From assembly GCA_016871805.1 (NCBI GenBank), contig VHCG01000002.1:1-64000 (forward strand): a DNA stretch of 64,000 nucleotides. Reading direction: 5' to 3'. Positions 12,662 to 21,182 of the stretch are shown here, in pieces; position 1 is the first letter of the stretch, and each line of letters starts with the position of its first letter. The notes beneath the pieces were generated by a model that worked only from the letters and a program-made list of their open reading frames with translations, did no database searches and was not told the DNA's origin. A program made the position numbers and the translations under genes. This stretch comes from Verrucomicrobiota bacterium (GTDB taxonomy: Bacteria; Verrucomicrobiota; Verrucomicrobiia; Limisphaerales; UBA9464).

Positions 12662-14812
12662 TCAGTAGGGCAGGGGGAATCGGGCCGTGAGCGCCTTCAC
12701 CCGGTCCCTGACCTGGCGCGCCTTTTCGATATTGGCGATGTCCAGCAGGACCTCCGAGATCATATCACCGATCTCACTCATCTCCTTCTGGCACATCCCG
12801 CGGGTCGTGACAGCCGGAGTGCCGAAGCGTATGCCGGACGCCTCGAAGGGGGAGCGGGTCTCGAACGGGATCGTATTCTTGTTCGTGGTGATTCCCGCCT
12901 CGTCGAGAGCCAGCTGGGATTGCTTGCCGGTGAGTCCGCGTGCCCCGACATCGACGAGCATCAGATGGTTCTCGGTTCCTCCCGAAACCAGCCTGAACCC
13001 GTTGCGTTTCATCGCCTCCGCGAGGGCGAAGGCGTTGTCGACGATCTGCTGCTGATAGGCTTTGAATGAGGGCTGAAGCGCTTCGAGGAAGCAGACGGCC
13101 TTGGCGGCGATGACGTGCATCAGCGGTCCTCCTTGGATCCCTGGGAAGACCTGGGAGTCGATCGCCTTGGCGTAGGGGGCCTTGCAAAGGATCAGGCCGC
13201 CGCGCGGACCCCGGAGGGTCTTGTGTGTTGTTGTTGTGACGAAGTCGGCGAAGGGCACGGGACTCGGATGCACCCCTGCCGCCACGAGCCCAGCGATGTG
13301 TGCGATGTCGGCAAGAAGGAGGGCTCCAACCTCCTTCGCAATCTCTCCCATCCGCTCGAACTCGATCCGCCTTGGATAGGCGGATGCGCCGACGGTGATC
13401 ATCCTCGGCCGGTGCTCTCTCGCCATCGAGGCGAGCTGGTCATAGTCGATCCGTTCGTCCTCCTTGCGGACACCATAATGGACGATCTCAAAGAATTTAC
13501 CCGAGAAGTTCGCCTTGTTGCCGTGGGTCAGATGTCCGCCATGAGAAAGATCCATGGTCAGCAGTTTGTCTCCGGGTTTCAGCATGGCGAAGTAGACGGC
13601 CATGTTGGCTCCCGATCCGGAATGGGGCTGCACGTTGGCGTGCTCGGCACCGAACAGTTGCCGAGCACGTTCGATCGCCAGCCTCTCGGCCTCGTCCACG
13701 TGCTCACAGCCGCCGTACCAACGCTTCCCGGGATATCCCTCGGCGTATTTGTTGGTCAGGACGCTGCCCTGTGCCGCCATCACGGCCGGGCTCGTGAAAT
13801 TCTCGGAGGCGATGAGCTCGATGTGCTCCTGCTGGCGCTGACGCTCCTTCTGGACGATCTGCGCGATGCTGGGGTCTGTGGATTCTAGGCTGTTGTGGAT
13901 GTCAGGCATGTCTTCGATTTTCTGGATTCGGCGCTCGTGGCGGCCGCCCTCGAATCGGGCTTCCACAAACGCATGGAGAATCTTCATGCAGTCGGCGGCG
14001 GAGTTGTTGCGGGCCCCGAGGCACAGGACATTCGCATCGTTGTGCTGGCGCGTCAGACGTGCCATCTCCTCGCTCGTCACAAGAGCCGCGCGTATGCCGG
14101 TGACCTTGTTCGCGGCCATGCTCATGCCGATGCCGGTCGAACAGCAGAGCAACCCCAGCGAGGCTTGTCCCGAAGCAACGCGATGGGACACCTCGTGGGC
14201 GTAGTCTGGATAGTCCGTGGACTCCTTTGAGTGGGCCCCAACATCCTCGTAGGACAATCCGATCCTCCGAAGCTCGCCCAAAAGTTCCTCCTTGAGATCG
14301 AATCCAGCATGGTCGGATCCCACCGCGAACGCGATCCGCGCCGTCGGACGCAAGGGTTGCAGTACCGAGGAAACGAGCAGGGCCTCGATGCCGCATTTGA
14401 TCTGATCCCGGCACGACAGATATTCCTCGAGAGACCCGCCGATCGGATCGGCTATATCCTGGTCCTTGGGCCTGAGACGCGTGTTGAACTGGCCCAGGGT
14501 GAATGTCTTTGTCGACGCCTGCGGATAAAGATAGAGGAGGTTGTCCACATGGCCGCGGGTCAGGCCCAGGATCAACGTCGCCTCCTCCACCAGCCGGGCA
14601 TTGACCATCTGGGAGCGGTGGCCGGAGATGTCGACACCCGACAGGCGCATCGCCTTGACGGCATTGGGGCTTGGGGGTTGGCCATTGATGGCTCCCGTGC
14701 CGGCCGAAACGACTCTCCAATTCCCGGTATCCGCGAGGACGTTACGCGCGATGCCCTCTGCCATGGGACTGCGGCAGGTGTTTCCAGTGCACACGAACAG
14801 GAGGGTTTTCAT
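12662..14812 (-). CDS. Three-domain fusion: YwlE-like phosphatase + ribose-5-phosphate isomerase B + serine hydroxymethyltransferase
   Basis: One uninterrupted 716-residue ORF carries three enzymes. Residues 1-150: low-molecular-weight protein phosphatase with P-loop CTGNTCRS (Cys8, Arg14) and the general acid Asp122 in [11 protein letters not shown]. Residues 158-300: RpiB, with [12 protein letters not shown], catalytic Cys224 in CCSTGIG, His257 in RQHND and the FEGGRHERR tail. Residues 302-716: SHMT (GlyA), with [14 protein letters not shown] and the PLP lysine Lys531 in [14 protein letters not shown]. Expected activities are protein dephosphorylation, ribulose-5-P/ribose-5-P interconversion and serine/glycine one-carbon transfer. 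An internal ATG (13909) could give a separate GlyA, but no ribosome-binding site precedes it. RpiB has no start codon of its own at the domain boundary. Confidence 0.93.
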   Translation of the reverse strand: MKTLLFVCTGNTCRSPMAEGIARNVLADTGNWRVVSAGTGAINGQPPSPNAVKAMRLSGVDISGHRSQMVNARLVEEATLILGLTRGHVDNLLYLYPQASTKTFTLGQFNTRLRPKDQDIADPIGGSLEEYLSCRDQIKCGIEALLVSSVLQPLRPTARIAFAVGSDHAGFDLKEELLGELRRIGLSYEDVGAHSKESTDYPDYAHEVSHRVASGQASLGLLCCSTGIGMSMAANKVTGIRAALVTSEEMARLTRQHNDANVLCLGARNNSAADCMKILHAFVEARFEGGRHERRIQKIEDMPDIHNSLESTDPSIAQIVQKERQRQQEHIELIASENFTSPAVMAAQGSVLTNKYAEGYPGKRWYGGCEHVDEAERLAIERARQLFGAEHANVQPHSGSGANMAVYFAMLKPGDKLLTMDLSHGGHLTHGNKANFSGKFFEIVHYGVRKEDERIDYDQLASMAREHRPRMITVGASAYPRRIEFERMGEIAKEVGALLLADIAHIAGLVAAGVHPSPVPFADFVTTTTHKTLRGPRGGLILCKAPYAKAIDSQVFPGIQGGPLMHVIAAKAVCFLEALQPSFKAYQQQIVDNAFALAEAMKRNGFRLVSGGTENHLMLVDVGARGLTGKQSQLALDEAGITTNKNTIPFETRSPFEASGIRFGTPAVTTRGMCQKEMSEIGDMISEVLLDIANIEKARQVRDRVKALTARFPLPY

Positions 14813-15002
14813 CAGCGTTGCCGACCGAAGGTGGGAGTGGTGCCCCGATGCGTCAACGCATCACTCAATGGGAGAGACGCGCTGTGCGAAGTCCAATCCC
14901 GGGTCATCCCATTCCTGGGGCGTTCCAGGTGCTTCAAAGCCCTCGATCCATCCAAGGGCTCCAGGGCTGTTTTCCTGTTTCTGGATCGCGGGAAACCACG
15001 GA

Positions 15003-15022
15003 AATCCTCCTGACAGGAGGAT
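15003..15022 (-). terminator. Hairpin just after the pseudopilin stop codon
   Basis: ATCCTCCT and AGGAGGAT form an 8-bp perfect stem around a 3-nt loop, 4 nt after the TAA of the minus-strand pseudopilin gene. Only TTT follows on that strand; five Ts flank it on the plus strand. Probable weak terminator or mRNA-stabilising stem. Confidence 0.55.
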
Positions 15023-15026
15023 CTTT

Positions 15027-15437
15027 TTACTTGTCCGGCAGGCTCACGGTGCCGCCGGCCTCGATGGTCATCTTGGGCATCTTGAGGCGCGAGGAGATGG
15101 TGGCGGTGGGCTGGGTGCCGACGTTGTTGATGTTGTAGGTCTCGCCCATCACCGAGACCGGGAACTTGCCGTTGGAGAAATAGGCGGCGAGGTCGGTCTC
15201 GCTGGGCGTGTCGTTGTCGCCCTTCTTCTGGTCGGCCGCCCAGAGCTGCTTCTGGTTGTCGATCACCCGCAGGTTGTTGATGATCGCGTTGTAGCGGCTG
15301 GTGGCCAGGGAACCATTGATGTTCGGGATCGCGATCATCGCCAGCAGACCGATGATCATGACCACGATCATGATCTCGATCAGGGTGAAGCCCGACTGGA
15401 GGCGGACGGCGGGACGCAGGGCAGGATGGAGTTTCAT
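15027..15437 (-). CDS. Type II secretion / type IV pilin-like pseudopilin
   Basis: Small exported filament subunit, 136 residues from ATG 15437, chosen because it places the prepilin leader correctly. The peptidase recognition site is SGFTLIEIMIVVMIIGLLAMIAIP, with cleavage between Gly and Phe and a conserved Glu at +5. The long N-terminal hydrophobic helix is followed by a short globular domain (NNLRVIDNQKQLWAADQKKG). Such isolated pseudopilins are numerous in Verrucomicrobiota and may be assembled by secretion or pilus machinery encoded elsewhere; no gsp or pil assembly gene is adjacent. A terminator-like hairpin follows the stop. Confidence 0.88.
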   Translation of the reverse strand: MKLHPALRPAVRLQSGFTLIEIMIVVMIIGLLAMIAIPNINGSLATSRYNAIINNLRVIDNQKQLWAADQKKGDNDTPSETDLAAYFSNGKFPVSVMGETYNINNVGTQPTATISSRLKMPKMTIEAGGTVSLPDK

Positions 15438-15538
15438 GACGATACGCTCGTGACGTTGTAGGGCAGGGTCAACACCCCGAACAAGAAAAGGTTCCGACAC
15501 GACCCGGTCCACGCCCGTTTGCTTCGACCGCCGCATCC

Positions 15539-16261
15539 TCAGGTGGCCCTGGAATCCTCGATGCGGACCCGGGCGATCCGGCGACGCTGATACCAGCCGA
15601 CCCCGATGAGGTCATGGATCCCTCGCCCCAGACGGTTCCAGACGCCGTACTTGGAGACTCCGGCGACCCTGGGTCGATGGTTGACCGGCACCTCCCGGCA
15701 TCGGAAGCCGCCTCCGGCAACCAGGATCGGCAGGAACCGATGGAGTCCGTTGAACGGGAAGACGCCGTCGAGGCACTCCCGACGAAACGCCCGCAGGGCA
15801 CAGCCGGTGTCGGCGAAGTCGGCACGAAGCGCGGCCTTGCGTGCCGCACGGGCGATGCGGGAGGAGATCTTGCGGACCAGCGAGTCCTGGCGATTGACGC
15901 GGTGGCCGCAGACAAAATCGACCTCGCCCAGCAGGCCCAGCATCCGGGGCAGCTCTGCGGGATCGTTCTGGAGATCGCCATCGAGGGTGCAGAGCAGGGG
16001 AGCCGTGCTACCGGCAATGCCGGTCCAGACCGCCGCGCTCTGGCCACGGTTCTGGGTGTGGCGCAGTCCCCGCACCCGCGCGTCCGCCCGCTGTGCCTGG
16101 GTTATCCGAGCCCAGGTGTCGTCGGTGCTGGAATCGTCCACCAGCACGATCTCCCAGGTCCGCTTCTCGGCGGCGAAGACCCGGACCAGTTCGTCGACGA
16201 GCGGTTGGACGTTGTCGGACTCGTTGAAGAGCGGGACGACGATGGCGATTTTAGCGGACAC
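15539..16261 (-). CDS. Glycosyltransferase family 2, polyprenyl-phosphate sugar transferase type
   Basis: Cytosolic GT-A fold enzyme of 240 residues, GTG start. The nucleotide-sugar motif VVPLFNESDNVQPLVDEL, EIVLVDDSSTDDTW and the metal-binding LDGDLQNDP identify a GT2 of the dolichyl/undecaprenyl-phosphate mannosyl- or glucosyltransferase type. The later RPRVAGVSKYG motif is typical of that group. No C-terminal transmembrane pair is present, so it is the short, soluble form. It probably charges a lipid carrier with sugar for envelope glycan synthesis. It is divergent from the SDR/ROK/PIG-L/GT4 cluster and could contribute to the same pathway (inference). Confidence 0.88.
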   Translation of the reverse strand: MSAKIAIVVPLFNESDNVQPLVDELVRVFAAEKRTWEIVLVDDSSTDDTWARITQAQRADARVRGLRHTQNRGQSAAVWTGIAGSTAPLLCTLDGDLQNDPAELPRMLGLLGEVDFVCGHRVNRQDSLVRKISSRIARAARKAALRADFADTGCALRAFRRECLDGVFPFNGLHRFLPILVAGGGFRCREVPVNHRPRVAGVSKYGVWNRLGRGIHDLIGVGWYQRRRIARVRIEDSRAT

Positions 16262-16389
16262 TGGGTTCAGGTTATGGGGTTTTCATCCAGAGGGTAAGGG
16301 GGATTTGAGGAGGGACGGCGGAGGGGGCTCAGACGGGGACGCGAAGACGCGGAGCGCGACGGAGAAAATAAGGATCCTTGGAAGGATGG

Positions 16390-16411
16390 GTGATGCGGTG
16401 CCCTGTATCAC
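16390..16411 (+). repeat. Dispersed palindromic repeat, copy 1
   Basis: GTGATGCGG-TGCC-CTGTATCAC. This copy differs from copies 2 and 3 at two positions, and both changes leave G-T wobble pairs, so a 9-bp stem can still form in plus-strand RNA. The loop TGCC is identical in all copies. Confidence 0.7.
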
Positions 16412-16500
16412 CAGGGGTATCCCGTCGATTGGAGGACCGGGATGCAACCTGTCGCCCGGGACGGCAGGTCCTTCATCCGAGCCATCCCGAGCCACCCCGT

Positions 16501-16525
16501 GTTGCTCTGTGTTGCTCTGTGTTGC
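16501..16525. repeat. Short tandem repeat GTTGCTCTGT
   Basis: Two exact 10-bp copies followed by a partial third (GTTGC), about 45 bp upstream of the SDR start codon. Nothing indicates a function. Confidence 0.5.
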
Positions 16526-16567
16526 CGCTTGTTTCGACCCGGGGTTCCACGGGACACTTCGTCTCTC

Positions 16568-17359
16568 GTGAGTGGACGTCTCCAGGGACAATCCATCGTC
16601 GTGGTCGGGGGCACGGCCGGTCTTGGCCGATCCGCCGTGTTGGCCTGCATCCGCGAGGGCGCCCGGGTGGTCGTGGTGGGACGTGATCTCGCGAAGGCTG
16701 CGGCACTCGAGGCCGAACTGGGGGCGTCGGTCCGCGTCCTCTGCGGGGATGCCACGGAACCGTCCACACCGGAAGCCGCGGTGGCTCTGGCCGTGTCGGC
16801 CTTCGGTCGACTCGACGGGCTGTACCACGTGGCCGGGGGCAGTGGTCGACGCCGTGGCGACGGACCGCTCCATCTCCTGACCGATGAGGGCTGGGACTTC
16901 ACGCTCCGGACCAACCTGTCCTCCGTGGTCTATTCCAACCGCGCCGCCACCCGGCAGTTCCTCGCCCAGGGCACGTCGGGCAGCGTCGTGAACTGCGGAT
17001 CGGTTCTCGCCTCCTCCCCGTCGCCACCCTATTTTGCGACCCATGCCTACGCCGCGGCGAAGGCGGGACTGATCGGTCTGACCCGTTCGGCTGCGGCTGA
17101 ATACGCGGTCCGGGACATCCGGTTCAACGTCGTGGCCCCGGGTCTCGTCGCCACTCCGATGTCGCAACGAGCCCAGTCGGACGAGGCGATCCAGCGATTT
17201 CTGCGGACCAAGCAGCCTCTCGATGGAGGACGGATGGGGGTTCCGGGCGACGTCGATGGCGCAGTCGTCTGGCTGTTGTCGGCGGAGAGTGCCTTCGTCA
17301 CCGGACAGGTGATCGCGGTCGACGGGGGCTGGTCCGTGTCGGAAGGGCAACGATCATGA
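16568..17359 (+). CDS. Short-chain dehydrogenase/reductase (SDR)
   Basis: NAD(P)-dependent oxidoreductase, 263 residues from GTG 16568; the listed longer ORF starts in the repeat-rich intergenic region. The cofactor motif is VVVGGTAGLGRS, the NAG-like segment is VAGGSG, the catalytic Ser is in NCGSVLAS and the YxxxK pair is in HAYAAAKAG. The C-terminal GQVIAVDGGWSV is typical of classical SDRs. Its stop overlaps the ROK kinase start by 4 bp, so the two are translationally coupled and probably act on the same sugar-derived substrate (inference). Confidence 0.9.
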   Translation: MSGRLQGQSIVVVGGTAGLGRSAVLACIREGARVVVVGRDLAKAAALEAELGASVRVLCGDATEPSTPEAAVALAVSAFGRLDGLYHVAGGSGRRRGDGPLHLLTDEGWDFTLRTNLSSVVYSNRAATRQFLAQGTSGSVVNCGSVLASSPSPPYFATHAYAAAKAGLIGLTRSAAAEYAVRDIRFNVVAPGLVATPMSQRAQSDEAIQRFLRTKQPLDGGRMGVPGDVDGAVVWLLSAESAFVTGQVIAVDGGWSVSEGQRS

Positions 17360-18294
17360 GTCATGGTTCAATGAAGGTGGAATCGTACGCGTTGGGATTG
17401 GATCTGGGCGGCACGTCCGTGAAGGCGGTCGCCCTCGATGGGGATGTTCTGGTGGGCCAGGACCACGAGCCGTTCGACCTGGCCGAGCCGATGGCGTTCG
17501 CCGGGGCCATGGAACGCGTGGTGGGTCGGTTCACCGAGCGGCTCGGTCGACCCTTGTCCATCGGGGTCTCGGCGCCCGGAATCCTGGCGCTCGACGATCG
17601 GAGCATCGCCCACATGCCCAGACGATTCGAGGGACTGGAGGGGCTGGTGTGGGGTGATCGACTGGGGCGATCCGAGGGGGTCCCGGTGGTGAACGACGCA
17701 AATGCCGCACTGCTGGGCGAGGTGGGATTTGGGGCAGGTCGGGGGGCGCGCCACGCAGTCCTTCTCACGCTGGGCACCGGCGTGGGTGGGGCGGTGCTGT
17801 CAGACGGACGCCTCCTGCGCGGTCACACCGGCAAGGCCGGGCATCTCGGTCATGTGTCGCTCAATCCCGAGGGTGCCCCCGACATCTGCAATGCGCCGGG
17901 CAGCCTCGAGGATGCCATGGGCAACCACAATGTCGGTTCCAGGACGGCGGGGCGCTTTGCGACGACCCATGACCTGGTCCGGGCGGTGGAGTCCGGTGAT
18001 GAGGGAGCCCGTGGGATCTGGCTGCGCTCCGTCCGGACCCTCGCCGCGGCGATCGCGTCGTTCGGGAACGTCCTCGATCCCGAGGTGGTGATCGTCGGAG
18101 GCGGTGTGGCCCGGGCGGGCGAGACGCTGTTCGGCCCTCTGCGGACCCTGCTGGCCGACATGGAGTGGCGTCCGGGCGGCAAGGGCCTGCGACTCGTCCC
18201 GGCCGAGCTCGGAGAACTGGCAGGGGCCCATGGGGCTGCGCTCTGGGGACGTCGGGGGTTTCCTCCTCAAGACAGTTCCAACGGATTGTTGTGA
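17356..18294 (+). CDS. ROK-family sugar kinase / glucokinase-like protein
   Basis: Cytosolic ATP-dependent kinase of 312 residues. It has the phosphate-1 motif LGLDLGGTSVKAV, substrate segment VVNDANAALLGE with the catalytic Asp, phosphate-2 motif LTLGTGVGGAVL and adenosine motif EVVIVGGGVARAG. The usual ROK zinc signature (GH...CxCGxxGCxE) is changed to GHLGHVSLNPEG then DICNAPGSLED, with only one Cys, so it cannot bind zinc in the usual way. Start ATG 17356 overlaps the SDR stop; ATG 17371 is an alternative. The substrate could be glucose, fructose or an amino sugar. Confidence 0.88.
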   Translation: MSHGSMKVESYALGLDLGGTSVKAVALDGDVLVGQDHEPFDLAEPMAFAGAMERVVGRFTERLGRPLSIGVSAPGILALDDRSIAHMPRRFEGLEGLVWGDRLGRSEGVPVVNDANAALLGEVGFGAGRGARHAVLLTLGTGVGGAVLSDGRLLRGHTGKAGHLGHVSLNPEGAPDICNAPGSLEDAMGNHNVGSRTAGRFATTHDLVRAVESGDEGARGIWLRSVRTLAAAIASFGNVLDPEVVIVGGGVARAGETLFGPLRTLLADMEWRPGGKGLRLVPAELGELAGAHGAALWGRRGFPPQDSSNGLL

Positions 18295-18361
18295 TCCGGG
18301 GGCCGAAATAGCTCTTGGCCCCGGCGGGTGCCGCGGGCGAGTTTCATCCGGATACATCACC

Positions 18362-19078
18362 ATGGGACGGCATCTCAAGTGGACCCACGTCTACCGGCTC
18401 TACGAATGGGCGGAGCCACTCCTGAACCAGACCGTCGCCAAGGAATCGCTGCCCGCGGGCGACCGGATCGTGGTGCTGGCACCGCACATCGATGACGAGA
18501 CCATCGGCTGCGGCGGCGTCCTGGTGAAGCATGTGCGGGCCGGGAAACGGGTCGCGATCCTGACCTTTGCCGACTGCACCCCGGAACGCATCGTGGAGGG
18601 TCGTGCCGCCGGTGCGGTGCTGGGGGTGCAGCGTCAGGACTTCCTTCCGTTCCCGTCGAAGACCCTGTCGGGCAACCGCGACGCCTTTGCGGCCCTTGTG
18701 GCCTTTCTCCGCGAGGAGACACCGAATCTGGTCTATGTGCCGAGCCTGCTGGACCGACACACCGACCACGTGGTCCTCAACCAGATGCTGGCCCGGGCGA
18801 CACGTGAGACGGGCCAGCGGCCGATGGTCTATGGCTATGAGGTGTGGAGCACCCTCACACCGAACGTGGCGGTCGATATCACCGCGGAGCAGCCGCTCAA
18901 GGCCCGGGCCCTCGACTGTTTCACGAGCCAGAACCTGTCCAACAACTGGGTCGATGCCGCGATGGGACTGAACCGATACCGCGGCATCACGACCAGCGCC
19001 GGACTCTACGCGGAGGCCTTCCATCGTCTGACGGCGGCACGACATCGGGAGTTGGTGGGACGTCTGTGGAAGGTCTGA
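18362..19078 (+). CDS. PIG-L / LmbE family N-acetylglucosaminyl deacetylase-like protein
   Basis: Zinc-dependent N-deacetylase family that removes acetyl groups from GlcNAc-type conjugates. The 238-residue protein starts at ATG 18362; the listed ORF begins far inside the ROK gene. Zinc-site motifs are APHIDDETIGCGG (PHxDDE) and RHTDHVV (HxxH). The terminal part (GITTSAGLYAEAFH) is the usual LmbE end. It lies 67 bp after the ROK gene and 5 bp before the GT4 gene, an arrangement seen in glycan or glycothiol pathways. The substrate is unknown. Confidence 0.9.
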   Translation: MGRHLKWTHVYRLYEWAEPLLNQTVAKESLPAGDRIVVLAPHIDDETIGCGGVLVKHVRAGKRVAILTFADCTPERIVEGRAAGAVLGVQRQDFLPFPSKTLSGNRDAFAALVAFLREETPNLVYVPSLLDRHTDHVVLNQMLARATRETGQRPMVYGYEVWSTLTPNVAVDITAEQPLKARALDCFTSQNLSNNWVDAAMGLNRYRGITTSAGLYAEAFHRLTAARHRELVGRLWKV

Positions 19079-19083
19079 TCGGC

Positions 19084-20211
19084 ATGCATGTCGTCCAACT
19101 CCTGGCGGGAACGGGGCAGGGTGGGGCCGATCGGGTGGCCATCGCTCTGGGCCGTGGTCTCCAGGCCGCGGGTCATCGTGTGACCTTTGGGGTGGCGCCC
19201 TATTTCCTGGCAAACCGTCCGGGTGTCGGTCACGAGCACGAGTGCTGGGAGATCCCCCGGTTCCGTGGACTTCCCTGGCGGTCGCTCCAGGAGTTCAACC
19301 GCAGGGCTGCGGAGGCCGACCTCGTGGTCACCCACGATTCCGGAGCCCGCCACTTCGCGATCTACGCCAAGCTCACTGGGCTCCGGCCGCCGGTGTGGTT
19401 CTACCGGCACTGCATCAGTGGCACGACCCGCTTCGGAGGGGTCCAGCTCCATCGACTGGTCGCACGACACCATGTGGCGGTCAGCGACATCATCGCACGG
19501 AGCCTCATCGACAGCGGCTATCCCCGCCGGCAGGTGACCCGCATCCATGGAGCGATCGACCTTGCCCCGTTCCTCGAGCCGCGTCGGGACCGGGTGGAGG
19601 CGCTGCGGGCCTCGCTGATCCAGGGGCTGCCCGAGGGAACCGTCGTGGTGGGCATGGTGGGTCGACTCCATCTGGGCAAGGAGTGGCGACCCGACCGGCC
19701 GGACTTCAAAGGGTACGATGTCCTCTTCGGAGCGCTCGCGAAGGCCCGGTTTCCCTGGAGGGTCCTCACCCTGGGGCCGGCCCGTCCGGAGGAGCTGGAT
19801 GCGGTCCGACAGATCGCCCACCACCAAGGGGCCGACCCGGACCGGATCCTCTTCGCCGGCTTCGTGGATGATCCCGCGTCCCATGTCGCGCTGATGGACA
19901 TCAACGTCCTGCCCTCCCGGAAGGAGGGGTTGGGTTTGACGGTGATCGAAAGCATGGTGGCGGGGGTGCCCACGCTGGGCAGCCGGAGCGGGGGCATCCG
20001 GGAGATCATTGAGGACGGGGTCAGTGGACTGCTGTTCGAGGAAGGCAACGCCGAGGCCCTCCATGCCGCGCTGGAACGGGTGGTCGGTTCACCGGACCTC
20101 CGCAGGACCCTTTCCGAGCAGGGGCGTCACCGGGCCAGGACGGTGTTCGACGCCCCGGTGATGGTGTCGGCCTTCGAGGCGTTGATGCGGCGGGAGCTCC
20201 AGGGGCGGTGA
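19084..20211 (+). CDS. Glycosyltransferase family 4 (GT-B)
   Basis: The product is 375 residues from ATG 19084; upstream codons of the listed ORF belong to the PIG-L shadow. The N-terminal domain opens MHVVQLLAGTGQGGADRVA, the typical GT4 acceptor-side loop. The donor domain carries VGMVGRLHLGKEW, ILFAGFVDD and the E-x7-E motif in EGLGLTVIESMVAGVP. It should transfer a sugar from a nucleotide donor to an envelope glycan, lipid or small-molecule acceptor. Pairing directly with a PIG-L deacetylase recalls MshA/MshB and BshA/BshB, but no ligase gene follows, so a surface glycan is equally plausible. Confidence 0.9.
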   Translation: MHVVQLLAGTGQGGADRVAIALGRGLQAAGHRVTFGVAPYFLANRPGVGHEHECWEIPRFRGLPWRSLQEFNRRAAEADLVVTHDSGARHFAIYAKLTGLRPPVWFYRHCISGTTRFGGVQLHRLVARHHVAVSDIIARSLIDSGYPRRQVTRIHGAIDLAPFLEPRRDRVEALRASLIQGLPEGTVVVGMVGRLHLGKEWRPDRPDFKGYDVLFGALAKARFPWRVLTLGPARPEELDAVRQIAHHQGADPDRILFAGFVDDPASHVALMDINVLPSRKEGLGLTVIESMVAGVPTLGSRSGGIREIIEDGVSGLLFEEGNAEALHAALERVVGSPDLRRTLSEQGRHRARTVFDAPVMVSAFEALMRRELQGR

Positions 20212-20332
20212 GGGCAAGGGCGGCTGATGGAGTGGGACTCGCATCACTGGGGGCACCTGGTGCTCCCTTTGAGGGCATGGCTTGAGCTGGGTCGATGGAG
20301 GAATCGGGACGGTCTGGCAGCGGTTGAGCCTC

Positions 20333-20388
20333 GGGTGGGTGGGTCTTTGCACCCAGTGGCCCAGAGCACTGGTCCACCCACCGGGTAC
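20333..20388. repeat. Second dispersed repeat (GTGGCCCAG / CCACCCACCGG), copy 1
   Basis: A roughly 55-bp segment containing GCACCCAGTGGCCCAG and TCCACCCACCGG, with a GGGTGGGT start complementary to the ACCCACC end. It matches 28134-28193 closely, and in both places it lies within about 120 bp of a copy of the GTGATGCAG palindrome. Confidence 0.55.
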
Positions 20389-20411
20389 AGGTTCTGGTGT
20401 GGCAAGGGTCG

Positions 20412-20433
20412 GTGATGCAGTGCCCTGCATCAC
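20412..20433 (+). repeat. Dispersed palindromic repeat, copy 2
   Basis: GTGATGCAG-TGCC-CTGCATCAC, a perfect 9-bp stem with loop TGCC, in the gap between the convergent GT4 and DUF374 genes. The 22-mer is identical to copy 3. Confidence 0.75.
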
Positions 20434-20453
20434 GGGGTGGCCCGCCGAAAGCC

Positions 20454-21137
20454 TCAATCTGTCGTGAGCGCCCTGAGGTTCGTCTGCAGCTCGAGGGCCA
20501 GACGGTTCCGCTCCGCTTCGTCGAGGTCCGGGGGAATCTGCATCACCGGGCCGACCCGGATGTGACAGCGTCCGAAGGGCAGCGGGATGAGGAAGCCGTC
20601 CCAGCTCCTGAGCTGGAGCCTCCGGGTGAGGTGGTAGGAGATTGGCAGGATGGGGACGCCGGTATGCTGGGCGAGGGCGATGACGCCAGGCTTGACCTCA
20701 TAGCGGGGACCCCGGGGTCCATCGGGAGTGACGGCCAGGTCGTAGCCGCGTCGGGCCAGTGCGACCATCTCCACCAGGGCTTGGGCACCCCGTCGGCTGG
20801 AGGAGCCCCGGACCGCGACAGCGCCCAACAGTTCCAAGACGCGTGCGGCAATGGCTCCATCACGGCTCGCGCTCGCCACCGAGGCGAGGCGTCGTCGGCC
20901 CTGCGATGGATCCCCGAGGATGTGCCGGTACAGCTCCGGGGCGAGCAGCTGGCGGTTGTGCCAGACGGCGAAGATGACGGGGCGACTCGACTGCGGCTGG
21001 ATCAATCCCGTCGGATCCTCGAGGTGCCACTGGATCGTGGCGCTGGCGAGCCGGGCGACGGACCAGGCGGCCCGGGCCGCAAGGCGCCCCCCGAAGGTTG
21101 GGGCATGGGGGCGGGACGGAGGGGATGCGGTCGACAT
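20454..21137 (-). CDS. DUF374 / lysophospholipid acyltransferase-like protein
   Basis: Predicted acyltransferase of the LpxL/PlsC superfamily, 227 residues, inner-membrane associated. The DUF374 pattern is clear: VIFAVWHNRQLL (the HxxxxD-like position reads HNRQLL), the SASRDG motif, AVRGSSSRRG and TPDGPRGPRYEVKPG. Such genes often accompany lipid A/Kdo genes, implying a role in outer-membrane lipid acylation (family knowledge). It is the last gene of the terC-exoD-recJ-ruvA operon, 45 bp after ruvA. Confidence 0.85.
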   Translation of the reverse strand: MSTASPPSRPHAPTFGGRLAARAAWSVARLASATIQWHLEDPTGLIQPQSSRPVIFAVWHNRQLLAPELYRHILGDPSQGRRRLASVASASRDGAIAARVLELLGAVAVRGSSSRRGAQALVEMVALARRGYDLAVTPDGPRGPRYEVKPGVIALAQHTGVPILPISYHLTRRLQLRSWDGFLIPLPFGRCHIRVGPVMQIPPDLDEAERNRLALELQTNLRALTTD

Positions 21138-21182
21138 GGTTCCGGGAGGACGGGAAATCCGGGGCGGGGAGGACGGGGTCTT

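Larger units (their letters stand above)
16262..16567. other. Divergent intergenic region with repeats
   Basis: This is 306 bp between GT2 (minus) and the SDR gene (plus). It holds a GACGCGAAGACGCGGAG low-complexity segment near 16340, one copy of the dispersed palindrome (16390-16411) and a tandem GTTGCTCTGT duplication (16501-16520). No gene is supported. Confidence 0.6.

Noticed and set aside
13907-13909. Separate glyA start (ATG) inside the fusion ORF
   Set aside because: In frame and possible, but it has no Shine-Dalgarno and no upstream stop; the fusion reading is simpler. Kept only as an alternative in the feature text.
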